From DATBIO01 sp036556965 (lineage in GTDB: Bacteria; Acidobacteriota; Vicinamibacteria; Fen-336): a stretch of DNA of 15,458 nt. This document shows, piece after piece, positions 1-7,067 of the stretch. The stretch lies in contig DATBIO010000039.1 of assembly GCA_036556965.1 (NCBI GenBank), forward strand, positions 1 through 15,458, given 5' to 3'. Positions within the stretch are counted from its first letter, which is position 1, and each line of letters opens with the position of its first letter. The notes under the pieces were generated by a model that worked only from the letters and a program-made list of their open reading frames with translations, did not search any database and was not told the origin of the DNA. The position numbers and the translations under genes are program-made.

Positions 1-5
1 GCGGA

Positions 6-71
6 GCCGGATTCACTCCGGCGCAGCGAGCGGAGGGGTCCTAGGGGAGGGCGCGACGCAGCGCCCTCCCC
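6..71. repeat. Two inverted repeats in front of ftsE
   Basis: The 81 bases before ftsE contain no gene I can support. They hold a short inverted repeat, GCCGG at 6-10 with CCGGC at 18-22, and a perfect 11-bp inverted repeat, GGGGAGGGCGC at 44-54 with GCGCCCTCCCC at 61-71, with a 6-base loop. The second hairpin ends 10 bases before the ftsE start codon. It has no T-run, so it is not a canonical intrinsic terminator. It may be the end of an upstream transcript, a REP-like element, or an mRNA structure at the ftsE start. No Shine-Dalgarno sequence is visible between hairpin and ATG. Confidence 0.5.
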
Positions 72-81
72 TGACAATCGA

Positions 82-738
82 ATGATCCAGGCTTTTCACG
101 TCTACAAGCAGTACGACCGCGAGAACCACGCCCTCACGGACATCACCCTCCACATCCCCAAGGGCGAGTTCTCCTTCCTCACCGGGCCCTCGGGGGCGGG
201 CAAGACCAGCTTCCTGAAGCTGGTCTTCCGGGAGGAGCTGCCCTCGCAGGGGCAAATCCTGGTGGGGGGACGCAACATCACGGCCATCCCCGACAAGCAG
301 ATCCCCGCCCTGCGCCGCTCCATCGGCGTGGTCTTCCAGGACTTCAAGCTGCTCAAGCGGAAGACCATCCTGGAGAACGTGGCCTTCGTGCTGCGGATCA
401 TGGCCGTGCCGGCCAAGGAGCAGAAGCGGCGCGCCTTCGCCGCCCTGCGCGCGGTGGGGCTGCACCACAAGATGCACGCCTATCCCCTGCAGCTCTCGGG
501 GGGCGAGCAGCAGCGCGTGGCCATCGCGCGTGCCCTGATCAACGAGCCCATGCTCCTCCTGGCGGACGAGCCCACCGGCAACCTGGACCCGGAGATGGCG
601 CAGGAGATCATGGCCCTCTTCCAGGACGTCAACGCGCGTGGCACCACCGTGCTGGTGGCCACCCACGACCGCGAGATGATCCAGCGCATGGGGAAGCGCG
701 TGATCACGCTGGAGAAGGGGCGCGTGGTCGGGGACTAG
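82..738 (+). CDS. ftsE: Cell division ATP-binding protein FtsE
   Basis: ABC-type ATPase of the FtsEX complex, which couples divisome assembly to septal murein hydrolysis at the inner face of the cytoplasmic membrane. The 218-residue length is normal for FtsE. Visible motifs are Walker A GPSGAGKT (35-42), the Q-loop glutamine in VVFQDFKLL (about 86), signature LSGGEQQR (138-145), Walker B LLLADEPTGNLDP with D162 and E163, and the H-loop histidine (about 195). The GEFSFLTGPSGAGK and FQDFKLL segments are typical of FtsE rather than LolD or MacB. The ATG at 82 is the first start giving a full domain; no Shine-Dalgarno precedes it, only a GC hairpin. Unusually, ftsX does not follow directly: a convergent udk lies between them. 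Confidence 0.93.
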   Translation: MIQAFHVYKQYDRENHALTDITLHIPKGEFSFLTGPSGAGKTSFLKLVFREELPSQGQILVGGRNITAIPDKQIPALRRSIGVVFQDFKLLKRKTILENVAFVLRIMAVPAKEQKRRAFAALRAVGLHHKMHAYPLQLSGGEQQRVAIARALINEPMLLLADEPTGNLDPEMAQEIMALFQDVNARGTTVLVATHDREMIQRMGKRVITLEKGRVVGD

Positions 739-756
739 TACGGAGCCGGCGCGGGC

Positions 757-1371
757 CTAGGCGCGGAGCATGGCGCCCACCCTCGCCACCACCGCCTCCA
801 GGGCCACCTCGTTCTCGGCGCCTTCAGGGACTATCAGGTCGGCGTAGCGCTTGGAGGGCTCCACGAACTCGAGGTGCATGGGCCGCACCGAGGTCAGGTA
901 CTGCTTCTCCACCGACTCGAAGACGCGCCCGCGCTCGGTGAGGTCGCGCCGGAGGCGCCGCAGGATGCGCACGTCGGAGTCGGTGTCGATGAACAGCTTG
1001 ATGTCCATCAGGCGGCGCAGCGGCTCCTCGGCCAGGATGAGGATGCCCTCGAGCAGGACCACGGGGCGCGGCGGCAGGGGGTCGGGGAGCACCCGGCGCG
1101 CATAGGTCGCGTGGTCGTAGGTCAGGTGGGGCACGGGCCGGCCCGCCTTCAGGTCGCGCAGGTCCTGCACGAGCAGCGAGCTGTCGAAGGCGTCGGGGTG
1201 GTCGTAGTTGATGGCGGTGCGCGCCTCCGCGGACAGCCGGCTGCCGTCCTTGTAGTAGGCGTCCTGGGCCACGGTGACGCAGCGCTCGGGGCCGATGCGC
1301 TGGAGCAGGCGCGCCGCGAACGAGGTCTTGCCGGAGCCCGTTCCTCCCGCCACGCCGATGAGGATGGCCAT
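757..1371 (-). CDS. udk: Uridine kinase
   Basis: Phosphorylates uridine and cytidine to UMP and CMP in pyrimidine salvage; cytoplasmic. With the ATG at 1371 the protein has 204 residues. It shows the P-loop GGTGSGKT (9-16), followed in order by the family's YYKD, INYDHPDAFD, LLEGIL, an arginine-rich RRLRRD lid segment, and YLTSVRPMHLEFVEPSKRYADLIVP near the C-terminus. A GTG at 1377 would add two residues. I prefer the ATG because the TATAAT on this strand (1381-1386) puts the predicted transcription start near 1374, inside the GTG codon. There is no Shine-Dalgarno, so the mRNA may be leaderless. The gene runs against ftsE (18-base convergent gap) and diverges from ftsX, so it physically splits ftsEX. 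Confidence 0.9.
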   Translation of the reverse strand: MAILIGVAGGTGSGKTSFAARLLQRIGPERCVTVAQDAYYKDGSRLSAEARTAINYDHPDAFDSSLLVQDLRDLKAGRPVPHLTYDHATYARRVLPDPLPPRPVVLLEGILILAEEPLRRLMDIKLFIDTDSDVRILRRLRRDLTERGRVFESVEKQYLTSVRPMHLEFVEPSKRYADLIVPEGAENEVALEAVVARVGAMLRA

Positions 1372-1379
1372 GAGCACCC

Positions 1380-1389
1380 GATTATAATC
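1380..1389. promoter_or_regulatory. Symmetric -10 element shared by udk and ftsX
   Basis: GATTATAATC is a perfect 10-bp palindrome. It contains TATAAT on the plus strand (1383-1388) and TATAAT on the minus strand (1381-1386), and it is an obvious A/T island in GC-rich DNA. The ftsX ATG begins 9 bases beyond the plus-strand box and the udk ATG begins 9 bases beyond the minus-strand box. Symmetric -10 elements are known to support divergent transcription in bacteria. I see no good -35 hexamer in either direction, so the -35 side of the call is weak. Confidence 0.6.
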
Positions 1390-1397
1390 AGCGCGCC

Positions 1398-2294
1398 ATG
1401 CGGGGCACGCTCCGCGCCGTCGCGTACTTCCTCCAGGAGGCGGCCCAGAGCCTGTGGCGCAGCCGTCTCATCGGCGCCCTCTCCGTGGGCACCATCGCCA
1501 TCAGCCTCTTCCTGCTGGGGGCCTTCCTGGCCGTGGCCAGCAACCTGGCCGAGGTGGTGGACCGCTGGACGCGCAAGGTCCAGGTGACGATCTACCTCCG
1601 CGACGGCGTGGACCCCCGCGACCGCGACGCGCTCGTGGAGCGTCTGCGCCAGGACCCCGCGGTGGAGATGGTGGAGGCCACCAGCCGCGACGAGGCCCTG
1701 GCGCGCTTCCGCGCCATGTTCCGCGACCTCGCCGCCCTCCCCGAGGACCTGGGCACGAACCCCTTCCCCGCCTCGCTGGAGGCCACCCTCAAGCCCGGCC
1801 ACCACGGGGAGGCCGAGCTGCGGCGCCTCCACGACGCCTTCCGCGCCGAGCGCGGGGTGGAGGAGGTGCAGTACGACCTGCTCTGGATCCAGCGCCTGGG
1901 CACCGCGGTGCGCCTGGTGCGCGGCCTGGCCGCGGTGATGGGCTTCGTGCTCCTGCTCGCCGGCGTCTTCACCATCTCGAACGTCATCCGGCTGACCGTC
2001 TACGCGCGGCAGGACGAGCTGGACATCATGCGGCTGGTGGGAGCCACGCCCTCCTACGTCAAGGGCCCCTTCGTGATGGAGGGCATGATCCAGGGCGCGC
2101 TGGGCGGCCTGCTCGCCGTCGGCCTGCTGTGGGTCGCCTTCCAGGCGGTGGCGCGGGACGTGGTGGCCGCCTCCGACCTGCTGGGGCGGGCGGTGGTGTT
2201 CCTGCCCGCCACGCTGTGCGCGGCCCTGGTGCTGGCCGGCATGGCCATGGGCGTGGTCGGCAGCCTCGTCAGCCTGGGCCGTTCCCAGGTGTGA
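1398..2294 (+). CDS. ftsX: Cell division protein FtsX
   Basis: Membrane subunit of FtsEX, which relays ATP hydrolysis by FtsE to murein hydrolase activators outside the membrane. The 298 residues show a short cytoplasmic N-terminus, TM1 (about 24-47), an extracytoplasmic domain (about 50-170) beginning VQVTIYLRDGVDPRD, TM2 (about 174-196), the diagnostic FtsX-core segment ISNVIRLTVYARQDELDIMRLVGATP (about 193-218), TM3 (about 229-249) and TM4 (about 266-292). The ATG at 1398 has no Shine-Dalgarno and lies 9 bases after a TATAAT, consistent with a leaderless message. It is normally in one operon with ftsE; here it appears to have its own promoter. No EnvC-type hydrolase activator gene follows. 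Confidence 0.92.
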   Translation: MRGTLRAVAYFLQEAAQSLWRSRLIGALSVGTIAISLFLLGAFLAVASNLAEVVDRWTRKVQVTIYLRDGVDPRDRDALVERLRQDPAVEMVEATSRDEALARFRAMFRDLAALPEDLGTNPFPASLEATLKPGHHGEAELRRLHDAFRAERGVEEVQYDLLWIQRLGTAVRLVRGLAAVMGFVLLLAGVFTISNVIRLTVYARQDELDIMRLVGATPSYVKGPFVMEGMIQGALGGLLAVGLLWVAFQAVARDVVAASDLLGRAVVFLPATLCAALVLAGMAMGVVGSLVSLGRSQV

Positions 2295-2298
2295 GCCG

Positions 2299-2327
2299 TT
2301 GACGGCGGTGTGACGGAGGGATAGCGT
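2299..2327 (+). promoter_or_regulatory. Possible promoter for the TonB-dependent receptor gene
   Basis: TTGACG at 2299-2304 and TAGCGT at 2322-2327 are separated by 17 bases. The -35 matches the consensus at five of six positions. The -10 keeps the key T1, A2 and T6. It would start a transcript near 2334 with a leader of about 70 bases. It sits immediately after the ftsX stop codon, so read-through from ftsX is an alternative. Confidence 0.4.
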
Positions 2328-2403
2328 TCCTGCAGCATCTTCCCCGGGACCAAGGTTGCCGCCGCCTCTCCCCCCGCCCGTCTCCCGCTCCAAGGAGGTC
2401 ACG

Positions 2404-5400
2404 ATGCGCGCCCGCTCGAAGGTCGCCGTGTGGAGTCTCGCCCTCGCCGCGCTGGCCTCGGCCGCCGGCGCCCAGGAGATCACCGCCACCATCACCGGCA
2501 CCGTGGCCGACGAGACGGGCGCGGTGCTGCCGGGCACCGTGGTCACGGTGAGGAACACGGGCACCGGCTTCAGCAAGGAGCTGGTGGCCAACGGCGAGGG
2601 CGTCTACACCGCCCCCCTGCTCCCCACCGGCACCTACGACGTGACCTTCTCCCTCACCGGCTTCCAGACGGCCAGCGCGCGCGGGCTCCGCCTGCACGTC
2701 AACGACCGGATCCAGGTGGACATGGTCCTGAAGCCCGGGGCCGTGTCGGAGACGGTGGAGGTGACGGCGGCGGCCGACCTCATCCAGCCCACGCCGGCCA
2801 TCCAGAGCCTGATGGGCCCCACCCAGGTGCAGGAGCTGCCCCTCAACAACCGCAACTTCGTCCAGCTCGCCACCCTGGTGCCCGGCGTGACCAGCAACCT
2901 GGCGGACGAGGTGGGTATCGGGCTCACCAGCCTGACCAGCATCTCCATCAACGGCGCGCGCCGCAACGGCGTCAACTGGCTGGTGGACGGGGCCTCCAAC
3001 GTGGACGTGGGCTCCAACATCACCCTCCTCTCCACCCCCACCCTGGAGTCCATCGAGGAGTTCAAGATCATCACCAGCAGCTACGCCGCGGAGTGGCCGC
3101 GCAGCGGCGGCGGCATCATCAACGTCGTCACCAAGTCCGGCACCAACGACTTCCGCGCCTCCGCCTACGAGTTCTTCCGCAACGACGCCCTCAACGCCAA
3201 CTCGTTCTTCCGCAAGCAGGTGGGCTGCCGCACGGACGGCACCTGCTCCGACACCGCGGCCGACCGCGACATCCGCGAGAACCCCCCGCGCCTGCGCTAC
3301 AACAACTTCGGCTTCACGGTGGGCGGGCCCATCAAGAAGGACAGGCTCTTCTTCTTCTACTCGCAGGAGTGGCGCCAGATCTCGCGCGCTCCCACCGCGG
3401 CCAGCGCGTCCGTCCCCGACCCCGCCTTCCTGAGCGACCCCACCAACCCCAACTACGTGGCCCCGGCCCTGCGCGACCCCAACGCGGTGCGCCTGCTGGA
3501 GATGTGGCCGGCGCCCAACGCGGGCACCAACCGCTTCGTGACCACGCGGGCCAACGAGCAGGACACGCGGCAGGAGGTGGCGCGCCTGGACTGGCAGATC
3601 TCGCCCCGCTGGCGCTGGATGGGCCGCTACACCCACGACCTCAGCGAGACCACGGAGCCGGGCGGCCTCTTCTTCAACACCCAGATCCCGGACGTGGCCA
3701 CCACCCTCACCGACGTGCCCGGCCAGGTGTTCGTCACCCAGCTGACCACCACCGTCACCCCCAACGTCTTCAACGAGCTGTCCGTGCAGTACTCGAGCAA
3801 CGCCATCAGCTCGACCTACGGGGAGGAGGCGCGCAACCAGCGCTCGGACTACGGCATCACCATCCCCGAGCTGTTCCCGGAGAACCGCAACTCGCTGGTG
3901 CCCACGGTGGACGTCCCGGGCGTGCTCTCCCTGGCCGGAGCTCCCCAGCTCTTCGACAACGAGTACCGGAACATCACCATCGCCGACAACCTGAGCTGGC
4001 AGCGGGGCGCGCACCAGATCAAGGGCGGCTTCCTCTTCGCCTTCGAGCAGAAGAACGAGATCTCGGGCAGCGCCACCCAGGGCACCTACGCCTACGCCGC
4101 GGGCGGGGGCTTCACCGCCTTCCAGAACTTCATCCGCGGAAACCGCGACGGCGCCTGCGGGGCCGCCTGCACCTACCTGGAGCCGGAGCGCGAGATCGCC
4201 TCGCGCCTCAACTTCAACCGCTACGAGTTCTACCTGCAGGACTCGTGGCGGGCCACCGACCGCCTGCGCGTGGACTTCGGCCTCCGCTACACCCTGCAGC
4301 CGCCGGTCACGGACGACAACGACCTGCTCAGCAACTTCGTGCCCGACCGCTTCGACCCCGCCCGCGCCCCTGCCCTGAACGCCACCGGCAGCGTGGTGGT
4401 GGGGACGGGCGACCCCCTGAACGGCATCGTGGTGGCGGGGAGCACCTCGCCCCACGGCCGCGGCATCTACGAGACGGACACGAACAACGTCCAGCCGCGG
4501 GTGGGCTTCTCCTACGACCTCCGCGGCGACGGCCGGACGCTGCTGCGCGGCGGCTACGGCATCTACTACGACCAGTCGCTGATCGGCATCTTCCTGCAGA
4601 ACGCCTTCGTCAACCCGCCCATCAACACCAACCCGCAGGTGCTCAACCCGCAGCTCTCCAACCCCGCCTCCGGGTCCACCCCCACCACGCGCGCGGTGCA
4701 GGGCCTCATCGGCACCAGCGACCCCTTCATCATCCCGCGCACGCAGCAGTGGAACATCGGCGTGCAGCGGCAGCTCTACCAGCGTGGCGTCATCGACGTC
4801 GGCTACGCGGGCTCCAAGGGCAGCGACCTGATCCAGCCCGTGGACATCAACCAGGCCCAGCCCGCGGACGTGGTGCGCACGGGCGTGCTCAACGCGGCGC
4901 GGCCCTTCACCGGCTACGGCACCATCAACTTCCGCCAGACCACGGCCCACAGCGACTACCACGGGCTGCTCGTGAACTTCCGGCACGACGCGGGGCGCGC
5001 CGGGCTGCTGAGCCTGAGCTACACGCTCAGCCGCAACCGGGCCACCGCCACCAACGACCGTGACGCCGTCGACCTGCCCCAGAACCCGCTCGACCTGGAG
5101 GCGGAGTACGCGGTGGCGCGCACCGACCGCACCCACGTCTTCAGCGCCAACTACGTCTACGAGCTGCCCTTCTTCCGCGACGCCACCGGCTTCCTGAAGC
5201 AGGTGCTGGGAGGCTGGCAGGTCTCCGGCATCACCTCCATCTGGTCGGGGCCGCCCATCTCCCGCGTGGTGAACGGCACCACCAACGGCGGGCGCCGCGG
5301 CATCCGCGTGGACCAGGTGGGCGATCCCTTCGCCAACCTGCCCGCCAACGTGCCGGGCGGCGTCTACTGGTTCAACCCGGCCGCCTTCGCCCCCCCCGCG

Positions 5401-5694
5401 GACGGGGAGTACGGCGACACCGGGCGCGCCATCTTCCGCCTGCCCGGCGTGCACCAGTGGGACGTCACCCTCTCCAAGAACTGGTACCCGGGCGGCAAGA
5501 CGCGGCTGCAGTTCCGCGCCGACTTCATCAACGCCTTCAACCACACGCAGCTCAACCCGGACAACATCCAGAACGTGTGCACGGTGGCTGTCACCGCCAC
5601 CAGCTGCGCGGCCTCCACCGGGTCCTTCGGCCAGATCACCACCACCCGGTCTCCCCGCGAGATCCAGCTGGGGCTGAAGTTCTACTGGAACTAG
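2404..5694 (+). CDS. Oar-like TonB-dependent receptor with carboxypeptidase-regulatory-like domain
   Basis: Outer-membrane beta-barrel protein of the Oar/TonB-dependent family. The substrate cannot be told from sequence; relatives are usually tied to uptake of organic polymers or peptides. The start is the ATG at 2404, preceded by AAGGAGGT (2392-2399); an earlier in-frame TTG at 2356 lacks this. The 1,096 residues comprise a signal peptide (1-23, cut after AGA), a CarboxypepD_reg-like Ig fold (about 25-115), a plug domain (about 120-250, with QVQELPLNNRNFVQL and SGGGIINVVTKSGTNDF), and a long barrel ending SPREIQLGLKFYWN. The barrel has small paired-cysteine loops (CRTDGTC, CGAAC, CTVAVTATSC), which could be disulfide-bonded. 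No SusD-like partner or TonB/ExbBD gene is nearby. Confidence 0.93.
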   Translation: MRARSKVAVWSLALAALASAAGAQEITATITGTVADETGAVLPGTVVTVRNTGTGFSKELVANGEGVYTAPLLPTGTYDVTFSLTGFQTASARGLRLHVNDRIQVDMVLKPGAVSETVEVTAAADLIQPTPAIQSLMGPTQVQELPLNNRNFVQLATLVPGVTSNLADEVGIGLTSLTSISINGARRNGVNWLVDGASNVDVGSNITLLSTPTLESIEEFKIITSSYAAEWPRSGGGIINVVTKSGTNDFRASAYEFFRNDALNANSFFRKQVGCRTDGTCSDTAADRDIRENPPRLRYNNFGFTVGGPIKKDRLFFFYSQEWRQISRAPTAASASVPDPAFLSDPTNPNYVAPALRDPNAVRLLEMWPAPNAGTNRFVTTRANEQDTRQEVARLDWQISPRWRWMGRYTHDLSETTEPGGLFFNTQIPDVATTLTDVPGQVFVTQLTTTVTPNVFNELSVQYSSNAISSTYGEEARNQRSDYGITIPELFPENRNSLVPTVDVPGVLSLAGAPQLFDNEYRNITIADNLSWQRGAHQIKGGFLFAFEQKNEISGSATQGTYAYAAGGGFTAFQNFIRGNRDGACGAACTYLEPEREIASRLNFNRYEFYLQDSWRATDRLRVDFGLRYTLQPPVTDDNDLLSNFVPDRFDPARAPALNATGSVVVGTGDPLNGIVVAGSTSPHGRGIYETDTNNVQPRVGFSYDLRGDGRTLLRGGYGIYYDQSLIGIFLQNAFVNPPINTNPQVLNPQLSNPASGSTPTTRAVQGLIGTSDPFIIPRTQQWNIGVQRQLYQRGVIDVGYAGSKGSDLIQPVDINQAQPADVVRTGVLNAARPFTGYGTINFRQTTAHSDYHGLLVNFRHDAGRAGLLSLSYTLSRNRATATNDRDAVDLPQNPLDLEAEYAVARTDRTHVFSANYVYELPFFRDATGFLKQVLGGWQVSGITSIWSGPPISRVVNGTTNGGRRGIRVDQVGDPFANLPANVPGGVYWFNPAAFAPPADGEYGDTGRAIFRLPGVHQWDVTLSKNWYPGGKTRLQFRADFINAFNHTQLNPDNIQNVCTVAVTATSCAASTGSFGQITTTRSPREIQLGLKFYWN

Positions 5695-5704
5695 GACGGG
5701 CGCG

Positions 5705-5724
5705 GCCCGTGCGCGCGCACGGGC
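5705..5724. terminator. Perfect 20-bp palindrome after the receptor gene
   Basis: GCCCGTGCGC and GCGCACGGGC form a perfect inverted repeat starting 10 bases after the receptor stop codon, giving an 8-bp stem with a GCGC loop. There is no T-run, so it is a likely mRNA 3'-end stabiliser or a non-canonical terminator. Confidence 0.5.
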
Positions 5725-5771
5725 AACTCTCGCCCGGCGTCAGTGATGTCGGATATCCACGCTTCCTCCGG

Positions 5772-5867
5772 CCGCCGAGGCGCCCGCATCGCGAGGCGCG
5801 CCGAGCGACGCGTACTCGTCGTACGCGAGCGAAGGCGCAACGATGCGAGGCGGGATGTCCTCGGCGG
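5772..5867. repeat. Long nested imperfect palindrome between convergent genes
   Basis: Outer arms CCGCCGAGG (5772-5780) and CCTCGGCGG (5859-5867), middle arms CGCATCG (5785-5791) and CGATGCG (5841-5847), and a central perfect hairpin GCGTAC (5810-5815), loop TCGTC, GTACGC (5821-5826) are nested in register. Together they fold most of the 181-base gap between the receptor and the phosphodiesterase. It has no coding content that I can support. It may be a bidirectional terminator or a REP/MITE-like repeat. Confidence 0.45.
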
Positions 5868-5875
5868 TCGGCGAG

Positions 5876-6637
5876 CTAGAAGTGGTAGACCTTGCCCTGC
5901 GTGAAGAACTTGACCTCGGAGCGCTTGAGCGCCTTCACCTGCTGGCGGATGGTCCTCAGGTGCTTCGGCTTCCCCCCGTAGAGGTAGACGGGGACCTTCG
6001 CCTTGAGCTTGCGGAGCTCGAGGTCGAGGGTGGCGGGGGTGAGGTGGCCGGAGACGTGGGCCAGGTCCTGCAGCTCGTTGGGGAACGACGTCTCCGTGAT
6101 CACGGCCTTGAGCTTGCGCGTCGCGTTCACGATCTCCCAGAAGCGCTGGGTGGGCCCGGTGTCGGAGCTGAAGGCGATGGCGCCGTCCTTGTCCTCCACC
6201 ACGTAGCCCGCGGTGGGCACGATGTGGGAGACGGGGATGGCGCGGATGGTGAGGCCGTTCACGGTGAAGGGCTTCTCCGGCGACACCTCGATCAGCTTGA
6301 GCACCGGCGTCATGTCGTTGGGGAGGCTCGTGAAGTCCGGCCAGGTGAGGTTGTTGAAGAGGTGGTTCTTCATGGAGGCCACCACCTCGGGGATCGCGTA
6401 GATGCGCAGGGAGAAGCCGGGGGAGCCGAAGTTGTTGTCGATCAGGAAGGGCAGCGTGCAGGTGTGATCGAGGTGCGAGTGCGAGATGAGGATGTCCTTG
6501 ACCTTGACCTGCTGCTTGAGCGACAGCGCGCCCGACACCCAGCCCGCGTCCATGGCCACCGTGTCGTTGAGGAGGAGCGAGGTCATCCCGTGGCCGGGGA
6601 TGTTCCCACCATAGCAGCCCAGGACCTTCAGCTTCAT
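5876..6637 (-). CDS. Class II 3',5'-cyclic-nucleotide phosphodiesterase (MBL fold)
   Basis: Predicted metal-dependent hydrolase of cyclic nucleotides (PDEase_II-type metallo-beta-lactamase fold). The 253 residues begin MKLKVLGCYGG, the usual start of this family. They carry the metal-site motif HSHLDH (H53, H55, D57, H58), then H138 in PVSHIVP, D159 in FSSDTG and H198 in VSGHLT. No signal peptide is visible, so it is probably cytoplasmic. The frame is open 49 residues further upstream to 6784, but that extension runs through the predicted promoter and does not look like protein. No good Shine-Dalgarno precedes 6637. It is convergent with the receptor gene. Cyclic-nucleotide specificity is by family resemblance; another MBL substrate is possible. 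Confidence 0.82.
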   Translation of the reverse strand: MKLKVLGCYGGNIPGHGMTSLLLNDTVAMDAGWVSGALSLKQQVKVKDILISHSHLDHTCTLPFLIDNNFGSPGFSLRIYAIPEVVASMKNHLFNNLTWPDFTSLPNDMTPVLKLIEVSPEKPFTVNGLTIRAIPVSHIVPTAGYVVEDKDGAIAFSSDTGPTQRFWEIVNATRKLKAVITETSFPNELQDLAHVSGHLTPATLDLELRKLKAKVPVYLYGGKPKHLRTIRQQVKALKRSEVKFFTQGKVYHF

Positions 6638-6721
6638 GTCGAGCGCGGCATCTCGGTGGCTGCGGGTGGCTCCAAGTACTTCATCCCATGGCGCTTGCCC
6701 GAAGGGATGAGGCGCGCTGGG

Positions 6722-6751
6722 ACGGTAGCACGCGTATTCTTCGAGTGTCAA
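6722..6751 (-). promoter_or_regulatory. Promoter of the phosphodiesterase gene
   Basis: On the minus strand TTGACA (6746-6751) and TACCGT (6722-6727) are separated by 18 bases. The -35 is perfect. The predicted start near 6715 gives a leader of about 78 bases before the ATG at 6637. The architecture matches the divergent promoter at 6835-6864. Confidence 0.6.
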
Positions 6752-6834
6752 GTGTGCGGCATCACGGCCGTCTGTTTCACACAAGAGGCGGTGTGCGCCG
6801 CGGAAACGCGCGCGAGTAATAGGGTCCGGCGTGC

Positions 6835-6864
6835 TTGACAGCGCCGAAGCCGGTCCCCTACACT
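6835..6864 (+). promoter_or_regulatory. Consensus promoter of the small transcription unit
   Basis: TTGACA (6835-6840), an 18-base spacer, then TACACT (6859-6864), predicting transcription from about 6871. This is among the best matches to the housekeeping sigma consensus in the window. It points at a region without a conventional protein gene. Confidence 0.75.
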
Positions 6865-6892
6865 GCCGCTACGCGAGAAAGGAGGTGGTCCA

Positions 6893-6934
6893 GTGGACAG
6901 TTGCCATAAACCGCGCGAGGTGGCTGACGCTTAG
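6893..6934 (+). CDS. Candidate 13-residue leader peptide ORF
   Basis: GTG at 6893 lies 6 bases after AGGAGGT and opens a 13-codon frame reading MDSCHKPREVADA, ending at TAG (6932-6934). The Shine-Dalgarno is unusually long and well spaced, so ribosomes could start here. Against a peptide, the stop codon sits inside the base-paired hairpin 6923-6951 and the whole stretch reads as structured RNA. No known leader peptide is recognised. It may be a translated leader, a decoy ribosome-binding site, or not used. Confidence 0.3.
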   Translation: MDSCHKPREVADA

Positions 6935-7067
6935 GTTCGTCCTGGCGTAGCGCATCAACAGGCACTTCAACTGGATAGCCTCCGCCGGACCGGATCGGTC
7001 CCGCGACCCTGGCTGGGGGCCCGCTAGGCCGTACGACGGACCTGGCGAATCCAAACAGCTTCACCGA

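Noticed and set aside
2356..2403. TTG start for the TonB-dependent receptor
   Set aside because: The ATG at 2404 has a near-perfect Shine-Dalgarno and starts a clean signal peptide. The TTG would add a proline-rich stretch in front of it.
2269..5544. A 1,091-codon open frame opposite the TonB-dependent receptor
   Set aside because: Its translation is a Val/Gly/Arg/His-rich composition typical of the antisense of GC-rich genes, with no recognisable domain. The receptor on the other strand is unambiguous.
6638..6784. A 49-residue N-terminal extension of the phosphodiesterase
   Set aside because: It would run through the predicted promoter (6722-6751), has no family counterpart, and the family normally begins at MKLKVLGC.
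6893..7025. Read-through of TAG (6932-6934) as an amber-encoded amino acid
   Set aside because: Read-through gives a second TAG after 30 codons with no protein-like pattern, and the TAG lies in an RNA hairpin. Nothing supports pyrrolysine here.
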